Assembly (NCBI RefSeq): GCF_027942865.1
Contig: NC_134526.1
Location: forward strand, 6,637,284-6,701,283
Source of the DNA: Odontesthes bonariensis
Taxonomy: Eukaryota > Chordata > Actinopteri > Atheriniformes > Atherinopsidae
Length of the DNA: 64,000 nt
Direction of reading: 5' to 3'
The translations under genes were made by a program, and so were the position numbers. Shown piece after piece: positions 48,277 through 61,953 of the stretch; positions within the stretch are counted from its first letter, which is position 1; every line of letters starts with the position of its first letter. The notes under the pieces were generated by a model. The model worked only from the letters and a program-made list of their open reading frames with translations. It made no database searches and was not told where the DNA came from.

Positions 48277-49872
48277 GTAAGTACCACACGGAGCCGCACG
48301 CAAGCTGCCTGTGGGCTGTTTTTCTCGCTGTGTTGATACGTGGATTTGCTGCGCTCGGAAAGAGCGCCGTGGGGCTGGTCAGAGAGCGTGATTTCCTAAG
48401 AGGCTTAACTAACTCCAGTTGACACACAGCCACTGTGCACACACACTCATCGACATACTGTACGGAAACCAGGTGTTTGAACAACGTTTTTTAGCTGTTT
48501 TTTTTCTGTTCATTGTTGTGCGCGGCCGAACTAATCCAGAGACCAGAGCCGGAGTCTCGCGTTTCTCGCCCGGGTTGGGTCGGTCTTTTGTCCCGCGCCT
48601 CGCTGCTGTAGGAGGGAGACGGGACGTCCCAAACAGAGGATGGTGCTCCACCTCTCGCGTTTAGTCTTAAACGTATCACATAGATTGGGGCTGTTTGTGA
48701 ACATCAGCTGGAATTTGGTTTTTTTTTTTAGGACAGCCTTAGAAGCCGCCGCACGCGAAAGTGGAGCGGTAAATGGGAAGATTGGGAAGGTATGACCTGC
48801 AGTCAATGAACATCACAAGACTATTTACACTTTTTTGTTTGCGCCTCCGTGGCTGCATCATACGACAGAAGTTTGGTGCCTTTATGATGTGAGGAAAGTC
48901 CGCCCTTCCTCTGCTCTCTCACCCACAGAAACTCGGCATGTGTGGCGCGTTTCACTAAATACATTATGGTGCGACTCCAGGAATTTTTATAGAAGTATAT
49001 TTAAGTGTCACGGTAAAGTCATGACGTAAGGCGTGTCGGTCTGGGCTTTGATGTGCTTGCTGGAGGAGGAATATGGTGTCTGGTGCTGCTCAGACCCAAC
49101 CTCTGACGCGCTTTATCTCCGCGGTGATGTAAATGTGTGAGGCAGATGAAAGGATGGCTGATGTTTCCTTTCATCCTCTGCTGTGTGAGTCCTCTCTGCT
49201 GTGTATGTGTGAGAGTCTGACAGGGTTACAAGGTTGTGTTTACCTCTGTCTGTGCGCTCAGTCTTGCTGTGATTAGGGGATCCGTCTGTTTTGGGTCTCC
49301 TTTTTCAAACACTCTCTCTCTCTTCTCTCTATCTGTTCTCACTGAGTCGATCCCCCTCCAGCAAAGAATAACATTTCCTGCTCTGTGGTCACGCTTTAAT
49401 TGGGCCTCTGTGGTTGCTTGTTTCTGTGATAGAGCTGTGAATGTCCCATCAAACACATCTGATTCACTTTCATCTGCTCAGTGTGGCCGCTTATGTAGAG
49501 TTCATGTGCTTTGTAGGAAACAGCTGGAAAACTGTCATTTTAATCGTCATAAAACTCCTCTCAAAGTGTCTGATATCCTTCAGTTTTACTCCCTCTTAGC
49601 TGCTAGCATGTGTCTTATATCTGTTTTTATCTATTTCATACCTGATCTCTGACTCAAGACAAGTCATTTCTCTGCTTCTTATCTCTCTATTCTTTCACCA
49701 GACAGATAGATTTACTGCTCTAATGTCGGTGCTATCTGACAGTAAAGCGAGTAAGCTGAATATACATCAACGGCTGTCCTTTTTCTGCTGTTCTACGTCC
49801 TAAATCATGGCAAGAATGTGATAGAAACCAATTAGACGGATTGATACGAACGAAGTAAGAAGCAGAATTGTA
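48277..49872. other. arhgap23 intron 1, proximal part
   Basis: CpG-rich to about 48,770, which may include intronic regulatory sequence, then ordinary composition. No exon recognised. Confidence 0.45.
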
Positions 49873-50250
49873 AATGTAAATGTATTTTATTTATACAGCC
49901 CTTTACAAACAATCCTTACGGTGTACCAAAGTGCTTTACAGCTGGTAATGAATAAAGAGAAGAAGTAAAAACAATAAAAGAACACTAAATAAGCAGGTTT
50001 TTAGCCTAGATTTGAAGAAAAAGAATCGAATTAGATGTTTAATTTGTCGAAGTGAGTCAGGCTTTGGGTGTTGGTTCTGCGTCCGAACCTGCAGAGGAGA
50101 AGAGGAAGGTGTCTGTCTGATGAGGGCAGTTGTGATGACGTCCAGTGGGACCGGTGGAGCGTTGTTAGCGGGGCTGCTCTAATGTAGCAGTGCAGGGTTG
50201 GTGTGTCAGATCAATAGAGGCAGAGATGCAATCAGCCTCGTGATGCTCCG
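49873..50250 (-). mobile_element. LINE 3' end fragment
   Basis: 'aaatgtattttatttataca' followed by 'ccaaagtgctttacagctgg' is a reverse-oriented fish LINE 3' terminus of the same general type as 17,094-17,475. Beyond about 49,960 the match becomes uncertain. The minus-strand reading is too decayed for a confident ORF2 call. Confidence 0.5.
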
Positions 50251-53200
50251 GTATTGATGACGAGAAACTTGAGAGCGCTTTTATGAAAATCCCGTGCCGA
50301 GGTGGTCGATGTTAAACCGCAGCGTTTTGTCCACGTGTTTCACTTAACTTTTCTCCGATACTTTAAGCTAATGCAATATCATCCCGCAGCCTCTTTCGTC
50401 TAATGGCTTCCCAGAGATTTCCGGATAGGTGTCGAAACCCAGACTTACGGCAGCGGCTCCTGATCCACCTGATGACGGGACAGCCACCTCAGAGGGGCTG
50501 CAGACTCTAAAACCACGGAGCAGTCAGCAGATCCAGGATCAGTTCCTGGTCAAGGCAAACTTAACTGAAAGCAGCTGTGAGATGCTGCAGAGGAAAGCAC
50601 TTTGGTGATCACTAGCAGATGCCTTCACCTCAGAGTAGGCACATACTGTACTGCAGCACAGCAGGTACTGCGAGTGTTTACAGTGCGAGATTCAAGGAAC
50701 TGTCACTGTTTTTCATTTCCTTCCATTCAAGTGAAGGCCAATTGTATCCCGCTGTTATTATGTAAAAATATTCAAACACCAGCGGACGGTGTTCGTAAAC
50801 GTAGCTCTAGAGATGGTGAGTGCAGCTTCATATATAAAACATTAAAAAGCAGGAAGATGAGAGGAACACTGAGCTCAGTTTTTAGAGTTCTCTCTTGACT
50901 AAAAGCTCCACTAACTCCGGATTGTTGAGCATGGCAGTCACAACATTTCTGCCGGCCTCCATGACCCCACCCTCATCCCCCGACATCTTTTCCGTGGACC
51001 AGCATAGAGCTGCTGTCAGCATAGCAGCATAGTTTTGGGGCTGGAGCCAGCACGTTGGCGGTGGAAAGAGAAAAGAACTGGTTCTAAGTTGGGATCTGGC
51101 TCCAAACCAGCACTGGAAAGTTTCTGCCACACAGCTATCAGGACACTTCACTCTGTCAGCCCTAAAACATCCGTAAAATCTCTCTATTATCTCAGATGTG
51201 CAATAATTAAAGAAATTACCTACCTGCACATACCTACCGCCTTGATAGTTGTTAGATTTGTACCTAGTTTTATCTTTCCATCCAGTAGATTGAATGTGGG
51301 GATCCACTGTTCTTTCACTTGTTTAGACACAATAAAGGTATTCATTCATTCATTTTATTAAGTAAGTATAGGTTGCTGTTATTTAAAACCAGCTGAGCAG
51401 TCATGATCGTAATGTTTTCTCTGTTCACAACACACCTTACTCATTCCAGCTCTTTTCTTCTTGTGGAGAGTGTAAAAACCTTTTGGAAATGCCTCTCAGG
51501 GTTTTGCTGTGGTGATACTTCCTGGTTCCCGTGTGTGGAGAAACTGCCTGATTCCTGCCTGCAGTGAAACTCAGAGCGGCCCTAGAGAAGAAAAAAAACC
51601 TAAAGCCATGTCTCGCCTTATTGTTATTTGTTTATTCAGTCTAATTGGAGTAAAAAAATGCTCAAAAACCCCTGCTTCTTTGTTATTGTGTCGTGTTAAA
51701 ATGGCGGTTGCATTCCTATGTTAACAAACATACTTGCAAAAACAATAGGTGACGGTTATAGAGGCTATGTCCAATCATCATGTGGTGATAAGTCAACCAT
51801 TTGATGAAAGACTGCCAGTAGGAATCCCCTCTTTAGTGGTGTCAAAAGCCCAAAAAAGTTGGAAACCACCCATGAGTTCTCATGCTATGAATTGTGTAAA
51901 TTGTGTTTACTTTGCGGCCTTATAAAGTGCGTCACCATGGCAAAATGATACACATCTCGTGTCAGTAAACTGTAAAAAATTGTTCTTGGCTTGAGCCAAA
52001 AGCTTCCTCCCCCTCAGAAGTGCAATGCATTGTGGGACAGAACCATGAACTAATGCAGAGGAGCTTCACCCAAACATGACTGGTATGTGGATGCGTTCGC
52101 GGTGCCGTGGGCAGAGTGGGACAGTAAAGTGTTTGTTACGGAGTGTCGGGCCTCAGTCCGTAAACACCATGAAAACATCTCTCGCACCATCACTCCGTCA
52201 CCCCCCCAAACGCATTCCTCCCCTCCGGAGACGACAGCTGCGATCGACCTCGCATCCGCGATCATTAACCTGGAGAGAGTGTGTGTGTTGACGCTCTTAA
52301 ATCACACACGCAGGTGTTCAGAAATGCTGGCGCTCCGGCACATTGACATCACACCTGAAGGGTCAGAGGTGCACGCGCAGCTCATAACCTCGCTGCAGGT
52401 GCGTGGACGCGCACTCACACACGCCTCTGAGTGGAAACCGGCTCGCTTTCGGGCCATCCCCCCCTTCATGTTTACACGAGGAAGTCCTTGATGCTGTACA
52501 AACACGGTGCAGCCGGTTAATAGGTGGCCGAAGGACATCAGTCACCATTGACCTTGTTTACTGTGGGAAGAGGGGAGCGGCCGCTGTGGAGCGGCTCTGC
52601 AGAGCAGCCGTGTTTCTGCTGCAAATGGATCTTTATTGATCTCCATTTAGCCGCACTGTGTGCATCGAGTCCATTTTGTTTTCACATATTAGATTCTGCA
52701 CAAATATCTGCAGATTTATTGCTTAATATTCCACCGTCTCCCCCCCCTCTCTCGTGTCCCAGCTGGCGATTTTGATGTGGCGCCTGCCAGTCAGGCGCTG
52801 GGAGGTTTGGTGTTAAACAAAGCTTCTCTCAGAAACCGATGAGAGCTAATTAGATTCAGCCTGTTGAGGGTCTGGCATGTGTCACTGCCTCTTTGTGTTT
52901 TTCCCCTGAAGAGACGCTGTGTTTGTGCGTGTGTGTGTGTGTCGGAGTGTTATTTTTGCTGAGGAAAACATGAGACCCTTTTACAGTACGTGATGCCCTG
53001 CATACAGACGGAATGGAGAGCGAGTCGGGTCTTGTTCGGAAATGCAGACTCGACTCCGGCTTTATCTGTTTGGGCGATCGGCCTGAAGGCAGCCAGGCAC
53101 AGCTGGAATCAGGGTCAAGGTTCAGGGGTTAGAACCCCCCCTTCTGCGGTCCTCCTTGTCCCACACTTGGCCTCCAGTAAAAAAGGCTAAAGAGGCAGGA

Positions 53201-55070
53201 GGGGACTCCTGTCACTGTGGGCGGCGGGGGCCACAGGGGTTAAACAGGGGCCGCCATTTGACTCATTTGCACTCAGATGATCTGATCCTGCATCTTGTTT
53301 TGTCTCCCTAATGTTCCCTTATGGATCCCTCCCCAAATCAATGTGAATATGTGCACACTTTTGTATGTTCTCGCCTTGAGCAATTAGCAGCGAGTGCGAG
53401 CTTGCAAATGCTCCTCGCTTGTTCCCATCAGCTGTGCAGATTTGGTTCACGAACAGATGGGATCGCTCTGGAATGCAAGAGCAGCAGAGAAGGAGCAGAG
53501 AAAAGATAACAAAATAAAAAGAGAGAAATCTGATGAGTCACGAGGGGAGAATGATGCCACAGAGAAGCAATAAAAAGTGAAGACAAGCAAGGGGAATGCA
53601 GGATCTCCCTTCAAAACCAACATCACAGCAGCCAAATTTTACTCCGCATCTGTGAAGTCGTGCTTTATCTGGCTGTTGGACAAGTGGCCAAAGATGGTCG
53701 GCTTCATTATCACATAAAGAGAAAAGGCTGAGGGACCGCATAGGGAGGCAGAAATGCTAAAAAGTTGCACATTGAAATGATGTTTCGGGATTTAGTTCAG
53801 TGCTTTCACAATGTATGAACCTCTGAAACACAGAATAAAAAGGAATGGTCATAATCACAGGTGTAAAAGGCTGGGGAGTCCCACTGGTGCTTGGAACACG
53901 ATCAGTTCAATCAATCCGAGGTCGTATACCGTTGCATATTTGCATGATTTGGTGCGGCTCGACACTCCTCGCTCCTCTCTTCTTCACTTCTGACGGGCAC
54001 GATCGCCTGCTTTTCATCGTATCCATGTCTGAGGCTGTGGTGACCCCCCCCCCCCCCCATCTCATTTCCTAATTTTTCACACACTCGACACCTCTCCTCG
54101 TGTCTCGGTCCCTCCCTCGAGAGATGCGAGCCGAGGAGTCGACTGGAGACACGAGGGGAGAGGGGGCGAGGTGACAGGCGTTAAATTAAATGGGAGCTGT
54201 TATTTTAAACTGACGCCAATTAAATCACTGCTGACTACAAAACTACATTATAAAACCATTGTTTTGTCGCAGCTTACTGTTGTATCTGCTCATTACTGTC
54301 ACATGAGCATTAAATCTGTTCATGACAAGCTATGTAATTACTTTAATTTACAAAGTGTTATGAATGAGTCCCCTGACTTTGCCAAGGACACAGCACTTTA
54401 TCTTCTCTTATTGCTCCTCCTATAAGCATCCTCTCTTGTCCGGGTGCAGTTTAGGAAACTTATGAAGGGAGACATAAATTAAAAAATTTGGCTGGGAGGA
54501 ATTTTCAGATCAGAAATCAGACAGATAACAGTTTCTGTGGACTGTTTTTTTAAGCAGTGAAATAAAGATCTATGCCCTCGATTATTAAAAGGGCTCATTG
54601 ATTCCTAATTCATGCACGTGTTAAGCGATCTGCAAACTTTCAAATCACTTCATTGCACACGGAAGTGCGCTGACGTGTGCAGGAAGTCGGCGCTGCTGCA
54701 GAGACGTGACGCCGGCAGCAGGTGAGGATATCAGGACAGTTCATGGGAACACTGGCTGAGGCAGCTCTGAAAGTAGAACCGGCGCGATACTACCAACATT
54801 GGAAACTCCCCGTTTAAAATAAAAGCTACGTTTGGCCAAGAGACTCTGAGTAATGGAAAAACCATCGTTACAGAAGACTAAAATATCACTTCTTTGTGCT
54901 GAGGTAAACATCGCAGCATGCTTGCAAATAGACCCTCTCACAATGTCTATTTACGGCAGGTTGAACTGACGCTTTTCTTGCTTAAAGGCCCAGTTTGTGA
55001 AATTCAGGACATGTAGGATTCACTTTGTAGAATCAGAATTACTGTAAACGATGCGAATAAATTACTGTGC
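50251..55070. other. presumed arhgap23 intron 1
   Basis: Holds two longer ORFs of unknown status (minus strand 50,882-51,307; plus strand 52,054-52,491, described separately), a GT run near 52,930 and a C15 tract at 54,044-54,058. No recognised exon. Confidence 0.4.
52054..52398 (+). other. candidate exon or gene remnant with open frame and donor
   Basis: An open frame runs from just after a stop at 52,051 to 52,491, with no ATG near its start. Its residues look protein-like (for example HDWYVDAFAVPWAEWDSKVF and later LALRHIDITPEGSEVHAQLI), unlike the low-complexity ORFs elsewhere. A near-consensus donor cag|gtgcgt falls at 52,399. An upstream pyrimidine-rich acceptor (cttcctccccctcag, ending about 52,017) is blocked by stops in all frames before 52,078, and the closer atgcag at 52,057 lacks a pyrimidine tract. 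It may be a decayed exon. No family is recognised. Confidence 0.25.
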
Positions 55071-55471
55071 CACTGGAAAAAATGTCCCTCCAAAAATAAG
55101 TAAGAAAAACAGCAAATACAAGACGTTTTTGCTTGAAATAAGCAAAAAAAAATCTGCCAATGGCTTGTCAAGATTTCTTGAAATAAGATGTGATATTTGG
55201 GACTTTTGAGATAAAAGTGATCTTGAAATTAGCTTTAAAACCTCTTCAAATGTAAATAAAAGCTTGTTTCATATGATATGTGACTCAAAACAATTTGTTT
55301 TCAAGACTTGTTCATTTAACAAGATATTCCAGATGTATTGTCTTCCAACAAGTCCCTATATCTGGCTGAAATAGTACTTGTTAGGCAGTTGTGTCTTATA
55401 TTAAGTGTAATGAGATATTTTGACTTGAAATGAGACAAATATACTTGGTAAGACTTTGATTTTTTCCAGTG
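55071..55471 (+). mobile_element. CACTGG-family TIR element, copy 8
   Basis: A 401-bp copy with both ends and a small internal deletion after 'aaaatctgccaatgg'. Confidence 0.9.
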
Positions 55472-56811
55472 TGTATGTGCCATTTGCACTGGTTGCAGAA
55501 GCTAGTGCATTACTTACTCTTTAGTCTGATTAGAAACCATTAAATTATCTGCTTATTGTAGTTTCTGTAATATTATTATCATCATAAATATCAAACACTC
55601 ACATTGAGCGCTTATTAAACTCTTATTTTGTCTGTGATACATTGTTGTAGAATATTTGAAGCGGCAGAAGCCGGGGAGTTGTGGCTCGTCAGCAGTGGGA
55701 TGATGTTTGCTCTCTGTACATAAGTTTCCTATCAGGAGGGATGCTGCGGGTGTGTTTGTTCTGCAGATGGCAGCCAGCCAGCTTCCATCCATCAAAGCTC
55801 TGCTGAGAGTTGATGAACTGAGCAGCAGATCACACACAGGGAAGTTTCAGCGGTGACTTACTGACCTCCATACTTTCAGAGCAACCATGAGGATAGTCTG
55901 TCTCACTGTTTGTAAGCAGTCGGAGAGGAATGGGGGAGGTTCTTTTGGCATTTCTGCAAAAATCACGGGACAAAGATTATCTGGAGGCTGATGAAGGGCT
56001 GAGGATGCTGGGTGGAGATGGAGTCCTGTTGTCTGCTTCATGAGTTTCTCTGATTGGATCTGTGTTGGTGGGTCATTATAATGTCCCTCTCTTTCATTGT
56101 GCAGACAGTTATTTATGTTTATTTATGGTTTGAAACATGAAGGAGCTGAAGAGGGTGCAGTTATAGCAGATGTTACATTAAAAATGCTGAAAAATAAAGC
56201 CGGTTCGTTTGTAGGATATGAATTACGTACTTCTTCTAAGACTGCTTAGAATGAACTCTGCAGAACGTGCCTCAAGCGCCGGGTTAAAGTGTTACGTCAC
56301 AGTGCCGATGCCCAATAACCGATGTAAGCAGCCTCTTAGGCTCCGCCCACAAGCTAAAAAACCTGCAGAGCGTAACGTTGAGTGTCTGAAAACAAGAAAA
56401 GACCAAAAACAAGACCAAGGCTCGTTCAACCCACCTCAAACTTGACTTTGCATTTATTTAACGGCACATCTGACCAGGTTGAAAAATATTCCACCAACTA
56501 TTTTTCAACTATTTTAATTCCTCCAAAAGGTTGATTTACAAATCTACACGCTTCACATTTCCACAGTTTTGTCCTCTGGAAACCACATAAAGGACTACCT
56601 GAATAAGCCAACCTCTCTTGTTTTTCCTCTTCAGTGTTGAGGTGACAGAGGTTGTCTAATCAGACGGGATAAAGGAGCTTTGGTACACTCCATAATCTAA
56701 AATACTCACATGTAAACACACTACAATCCTGTACCTGTTGATTCATGTTCATTTGCATCTTACGGCATCACTTTTTATTGTAAGCATTAAATCTCACTGA
56801 ACTCTTAACAG
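55472..56811. other. unassigned intron sequence before the satellite
   Basis: No exon or bounded repeat recognised. Confidence 0.4.
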
Positions 56812-56816
56812 ATGCT

Positions 56817-59800
56817 CCGTTACATCTTATACATCTTACACATCTTACACATCTTACACATCTTACACATCTTACACATCTTACACATCTTACACATCTT
56901 ATACATCTTACACATCTTACACATCTTACACATCTTACACATCTTACACATCTTACACATCTTATACATCTTACACATCTTATACATCTTACACATCTTA
57001 CACATCTTATACATCTTACAGATCTTATACATCTTATACATCTTATACATCTTATACATCTTATACATCTTACACATCTTACACATCTTACACATCTTAC
57101 ACATCTTATACATCTTACACATCTTATACATCTTACACATCTTACACATCTTATACATCTTACAGATCTTATACATCTTATACATCTTATACATCTTACA
57201 CATCTTACACATCTTATACATCTTACAGATCTTATACATCTTATACATCTTATACATCTTACACATCTTATACATCTTATACATCTTATACATCTTATAC
57301 ATCTTATACATCTTATACATCTTACACATCTTACACATCTTACACATCTTACACATCTTATACATCTTATACATCTTATACATCTTATACATCTTATACA
57401 TCTTACACATCTTATACATCTTATACATCTTATACATCTTATACATCTTATACATCTTACACATCTTATACATCTTATACATCTTATACATCTTATACAT
57501 CTTATACATCTTATACATCTTACAGATCTTATACATCTTATACATCTTACAGATCTTATACATCTTACACATCTTATACATCTTACACATCTTATACATC
57601 TTATACATCTTACACATCTTATACATCTTATACATCTTACAGATCTTATACATCTTATACATCTTACAGATCTTATACATCTTATACATCTTATACATCT
57701 TATACATCTTATACATCTTACACATCTTATACATCTTATACATCTTACACATCTTACACATCTTACACATCTTATACATCTTACAGATCTTATACATCTT
57801 ATACATCTTATACATCTTACACATCTTATACATCTTATACATCTTATACATCTTATACATCTTACACATCTTATACATCTTATACATCTTACACATCTTA
57901 CACATCTTACACATCTTATACATCTTACACATCTTATACATCTTATACATCTTACACATCTTACACATCTTATACATCTTATATATCTTACAGATCTTAT
58001 ACATCTTACACATCTTACACATCTTACACATCTTACACATCTTATACATCTTATACATCTTATACATCTTACAGATCTTATACATCTTATACATCTTATA
58101 CATCTTACACATCTTATACATCTTATACATCTTATACATCTTACACATCTTATACATCTTATACATCTTACACATCTTACACATCTTACACATCTTACAC
58201 ATCTTACACATCTTATACATCTTACACATCTTATACATCTTATACATCTTATACATCTTACACATCTTATACATCTTACACATCTTATACATCTTATATA
58301 TCTTACAGATCTTATACATCTTATACATCTTACACATCTTACACATCTTACACATCTTATACATCTTATACATCTTACAGATCTTATACATCTTACACAT
58401 CTTATACATCTTATATATCTTACAGATCTTATACATCTTACACATCTTACACATCTTACACATCTTATACATCTTATACATCTTATACATCTTATACATC
58501 TTACACATCTTACACATCTTATACATCTTACAGATCTTATACATCTTACACATCTTATACATCTTATATATCTTACAGATCTTATACATCTTATACATCT
58601 TACACATCTTACACATCTTACACATCTTATACATCTTATACATCTTACACATCTTATACATCTTATACATCTTATACATCTTACAGATCTTATACATCTT
58701 ATACATCTTACACATCTTACACATCTTACACATCTTATACATCTTATACATCTTACACATCTTACACATCTTACACATCTTACACATCTTACACATCTTA
58801 CACATCTTATACATCTTATACATCTTACAGATCTTATACATCTTATACATCTTACAGATCTTATACATCTTACACATCTTATACATCTTATACATCTTAC
58901 ACATCTTATACATCTTATACATCTTACAGATCTTATACATCTTATACATCTTACAGATCTTATACATCTTATACATCTTATACATCTTATACATCTTATA
59001 CATCTTATACATCTTATACATCTTATACATCTTATACATCTTACACATCTTATACATCTTACACATCTTACACATCTTACACATCTTACACATCTTATAC
59101 ATCTTATACATCTTACAGATCTTATACATCTTATACATCTTACACATCTTATACATCTTATACATCTTATACATCTTATACATCTTATACATCTTACACA
59201 TCTTATACATCTTATACATCTTACACATCTTACACATCTTATACATCTTACACATCTTATACATCTTATACATCTTACACATCTTACACATCTTATACAT
59301 CTTATATATCTTACAGATCTTATACATCTTATACATCTTACACATCTTACACATCTTACACATCTTATACATCTTATACATCTTATACATCTTACAGATC
59401 TTATACATCTTATACATCTTATACATCTTACACATCTTATACATCTTATACATCTTATACATCTTACACATCTTATACATCTTATACATCTTACACATCT
59501 TACACATCTTACACATCTTATACATCTTATACATCTTACACATCTTATACATCTTATACATCTTATACATCTTACACATCTTATACATCTTACACATCTT
59601 ATACATCTTATATATCTTACAGATCTTATACATCTTATACATCTTACACATCTTACACATCTTACACATCTTATACATCTTATACATCTTACAGATCTTA
59701 TACATCTTACACATCTTATACATCTTATATATCTTACAGATCTTATACATCTTATACATCTTACACATCTTACACATCTTACACATCTTATACATCTTAT

Positions 59801-60291
59801 ACATCTTATACATCTTATACATCTTACACATCTTACACATCTTATACATCTTACAGATCTTATACATCTTACACATCTTATACATCTTATATATCTTACA
59901 GATCTTATACATCTTATACATCTTACACATCTTACACATCTTACACATCTTATACATCTTATACATCTTACACATCTTATACATCTTATACATCTTATAC
60001 ATCTTACAGATCTTATACATCTTATACATCTTATACATCTTACACATCTTATACATCTTATACATCTTATACATCTTACACATCTTATACATCTTATATA
60101 TCTTACAGATCTTATACATCTTATACATCTTACACATCTTACACATCTTACACATCTTACACATCTTATACATCTTATACATCTTACAGATCTTATACAT
60201 CTTATACATCTTACACATCTTACACATCTTACACATCTTACACATCTTACACATCTTACACATCTTACACATCTTACACATCTTATACATC
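56817..60291. repeat. 3.5-kb satellite of about 386 nine-base units (TTAYACATC)
   Basis: Tandem units of ttatacatc, ttacacatc or ttacagatc, with rare ttatatatc, run without indels. The 9-bp period preserves reading frame, so the plus strand reads as (Ile-Leu-Tyr/His/Gln)n for 1164 codons and the minus strand as (Lys-Met-Tyr/Cys)n with Ile variants for 1156 codons. These ORFs come from the period and are not evidence of a gene: no start context, splice site, domain or codon bias is seen. Unit variants are arranged in long repeating strings; see findings. Confidence 0.97.
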
Positions 60292-61112
60292 AGTAATTGT
60301 TCATGAGACCAGTTGCTGTGGGCTCAATAAACAGCAGTTCTACTGTACTTGGGTTTAAAGTGAACTCTCTCAAATGTCACTTTAACACGATGCACATGCA
60401 AATCCAGCAACTCTGCACACACTGTGCTCTGTTCTCTGTCATATCTCTCCCAGCTTCCTCCTGATCTTTGCTCTTATTGTTCTTTTTCCACCGGTGTGTC
60501 ATCTATCTTGCTGGCGGGGGAATTTTCTTTTTTACGTTGCCCACTTTTCAAGCTTTTTCCTCATTTCAGGATGGCTTTGAGCAGTTGTAGCCTCGGCTTT
60601 CATCGCCTCTCCGTTACCTTCTTTGGTTATCTGCCTGCTGGATTCTCTGCTGTTTATTGTTTTCATTTCTCCAGTTTTTGTCTGAACGTGCACCTGGCGC
60701 CTGCTTCTCTCTGAGGCAACTGTCACTGTTAAAGCAACAGGTATCCGTGTGTGCCATAAAAGGCTTGTTTCAGTATTATTCTAGTACATCCCCCCCGCTC
60801 GCCCCTCCTCAGTTTACAGAGTGAAAACTAACAGTATGTTTCTGTTGCCTCCTCATTTTGCTCTGAGCACGGCCGGCATGTCTCCCATCTGAACAACATA
60901 CTGAAAACATATGCAAATGTGGCACAAAGAGACCCCATCTTCCCTTGAGGCCACAAGTCTGACCTTCTTTTCTGGGGTGAAACCAGTCCTGAAGCCACAG
61001 AGGTCAGTTTATATCTGCAGGGTGAACTCACTTGGTGTACGAGTCTGAGCCACTAATGCAGCGTGACAGAGGCTAAAGACAGAGACGGCATCCTCATCAT
61101 CAGGCATATGGA
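60292..61112. other. unassigned sequence after the satellite
   Basis: No gene or element recognised. Confidence 0.4.
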
Positions 61113-61148
61113 CAGAGATGGGACCAAGTCACACATGTGTAGGTCTCA

Positions 61149-61953
61149 AGTAAGTCCCAAGTCTTAGCTTTCAAGTCTGAAGTAAGTCCCAAGTCTTAGC
61201 TTTCAAGTCTCAAGTAAGTCTCAAGTCTTAGCTTTCAAGTCTGAAGTAAGTCTCAAGTCTTAGCTTTCAAGTCTCAAGTAAGTCCCAAGTCTTAGCTTTC
61301 AAGTCTCAAGTAAGTCCCAAGTCTTAGCTTTCAAGTCTCAAGTAAGTCCCAAGTCTTAGCTTTCAAGTCTGAAGTAAGTCCCAAGTCTTAGCTTTCAAGT
61401 CTGAAGTAAGTCTCAAGTCTTAGCTTTCAAGTCTGAAGTAAGTCTCAAGTCTTAGCTTTCAAGTCTCAAGTAAGTCCCAAGTCTTAGCTTTCAAGTCTCA
61501 AGTAAGTCTCAAGTCTTAGCTTTCAAGTCTCAAGTAAGTCCCAAGTCTTAGCTTTCAAGTCTGAAGTAAGTCTCAAGTCTTAGCTTTCAAGTCTGAAGTA
61601 AGTCCCAAGTCTTAGCTTTCAAGTCTCAAGTAAGTCCCAAGTCTTAGCTTTCAAGTCTCAAGTAAGTCCCAAGTCTTAGCTTTCAAGTCTCAAGTAAGTC
61701 CCAAGTCTTAGCTTTCAAGTTTCAAGTAAGTCCCAAGTCTTAGCTTTCAAGTCTCAAGTAAGTCCCAAGTCTTAGCTTTCAAGTCTCAATTAAGTCTCAA
61801 GTCTTAGCTTTCAAGTCTCAAGTAAGTCCCAAGTCTTAGCTTTCAAGTCTCAATTAAGTCTCAAGTCTTAGCTTTCAAGTCTCAAGTAAGTCCCAAGTCT
61901 TAGCTTTCAAGTCTCAATTAAGTCTCAAGTCTTAGCTTTCAAGTCTCAAGTAA
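61149..61953 (+). repeat. 32-bp minisatellite inside the hAT element, about 25 copies
   Basis: The unit is aagtctcaagtaagtcccaa followed by gtcttagctttc. Variation is limited to a few sites: ctcaag/ctgaag, cccaag/ctcaag and caagtaag/caattaag. The caattaag variant appears only in the last third and alternates with the plain unit, showing recent two-unit amplification. Confidence 0.95.

Noticed and set aside
50882..51307. 141-codon minus-strand ORF ending LVELLVKREL
   Set aside because: Composition is plausible but no family, start context or exon structure was recognised. It is possibly a transposon remnant; not supportable as a gene.
52020..52040. tgcattgtgggac motif (also near 20,043) as a ZNF143-like promoter site
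   Set aside because: Partial match only, no promoter context, and the motif is common in vertebrate DNA.
56812..60306. 1164-codon plus-strand ORF and 1156-codon minus-strand ORF read as giant repetitive proteins
   Set aside because: They follow automatically from a 9-bp tandem unit lacking stops. Five frames are open, there is no domain, splice context or promoter, and the predicted product is a simple hydrophobic tripeptide repeat.
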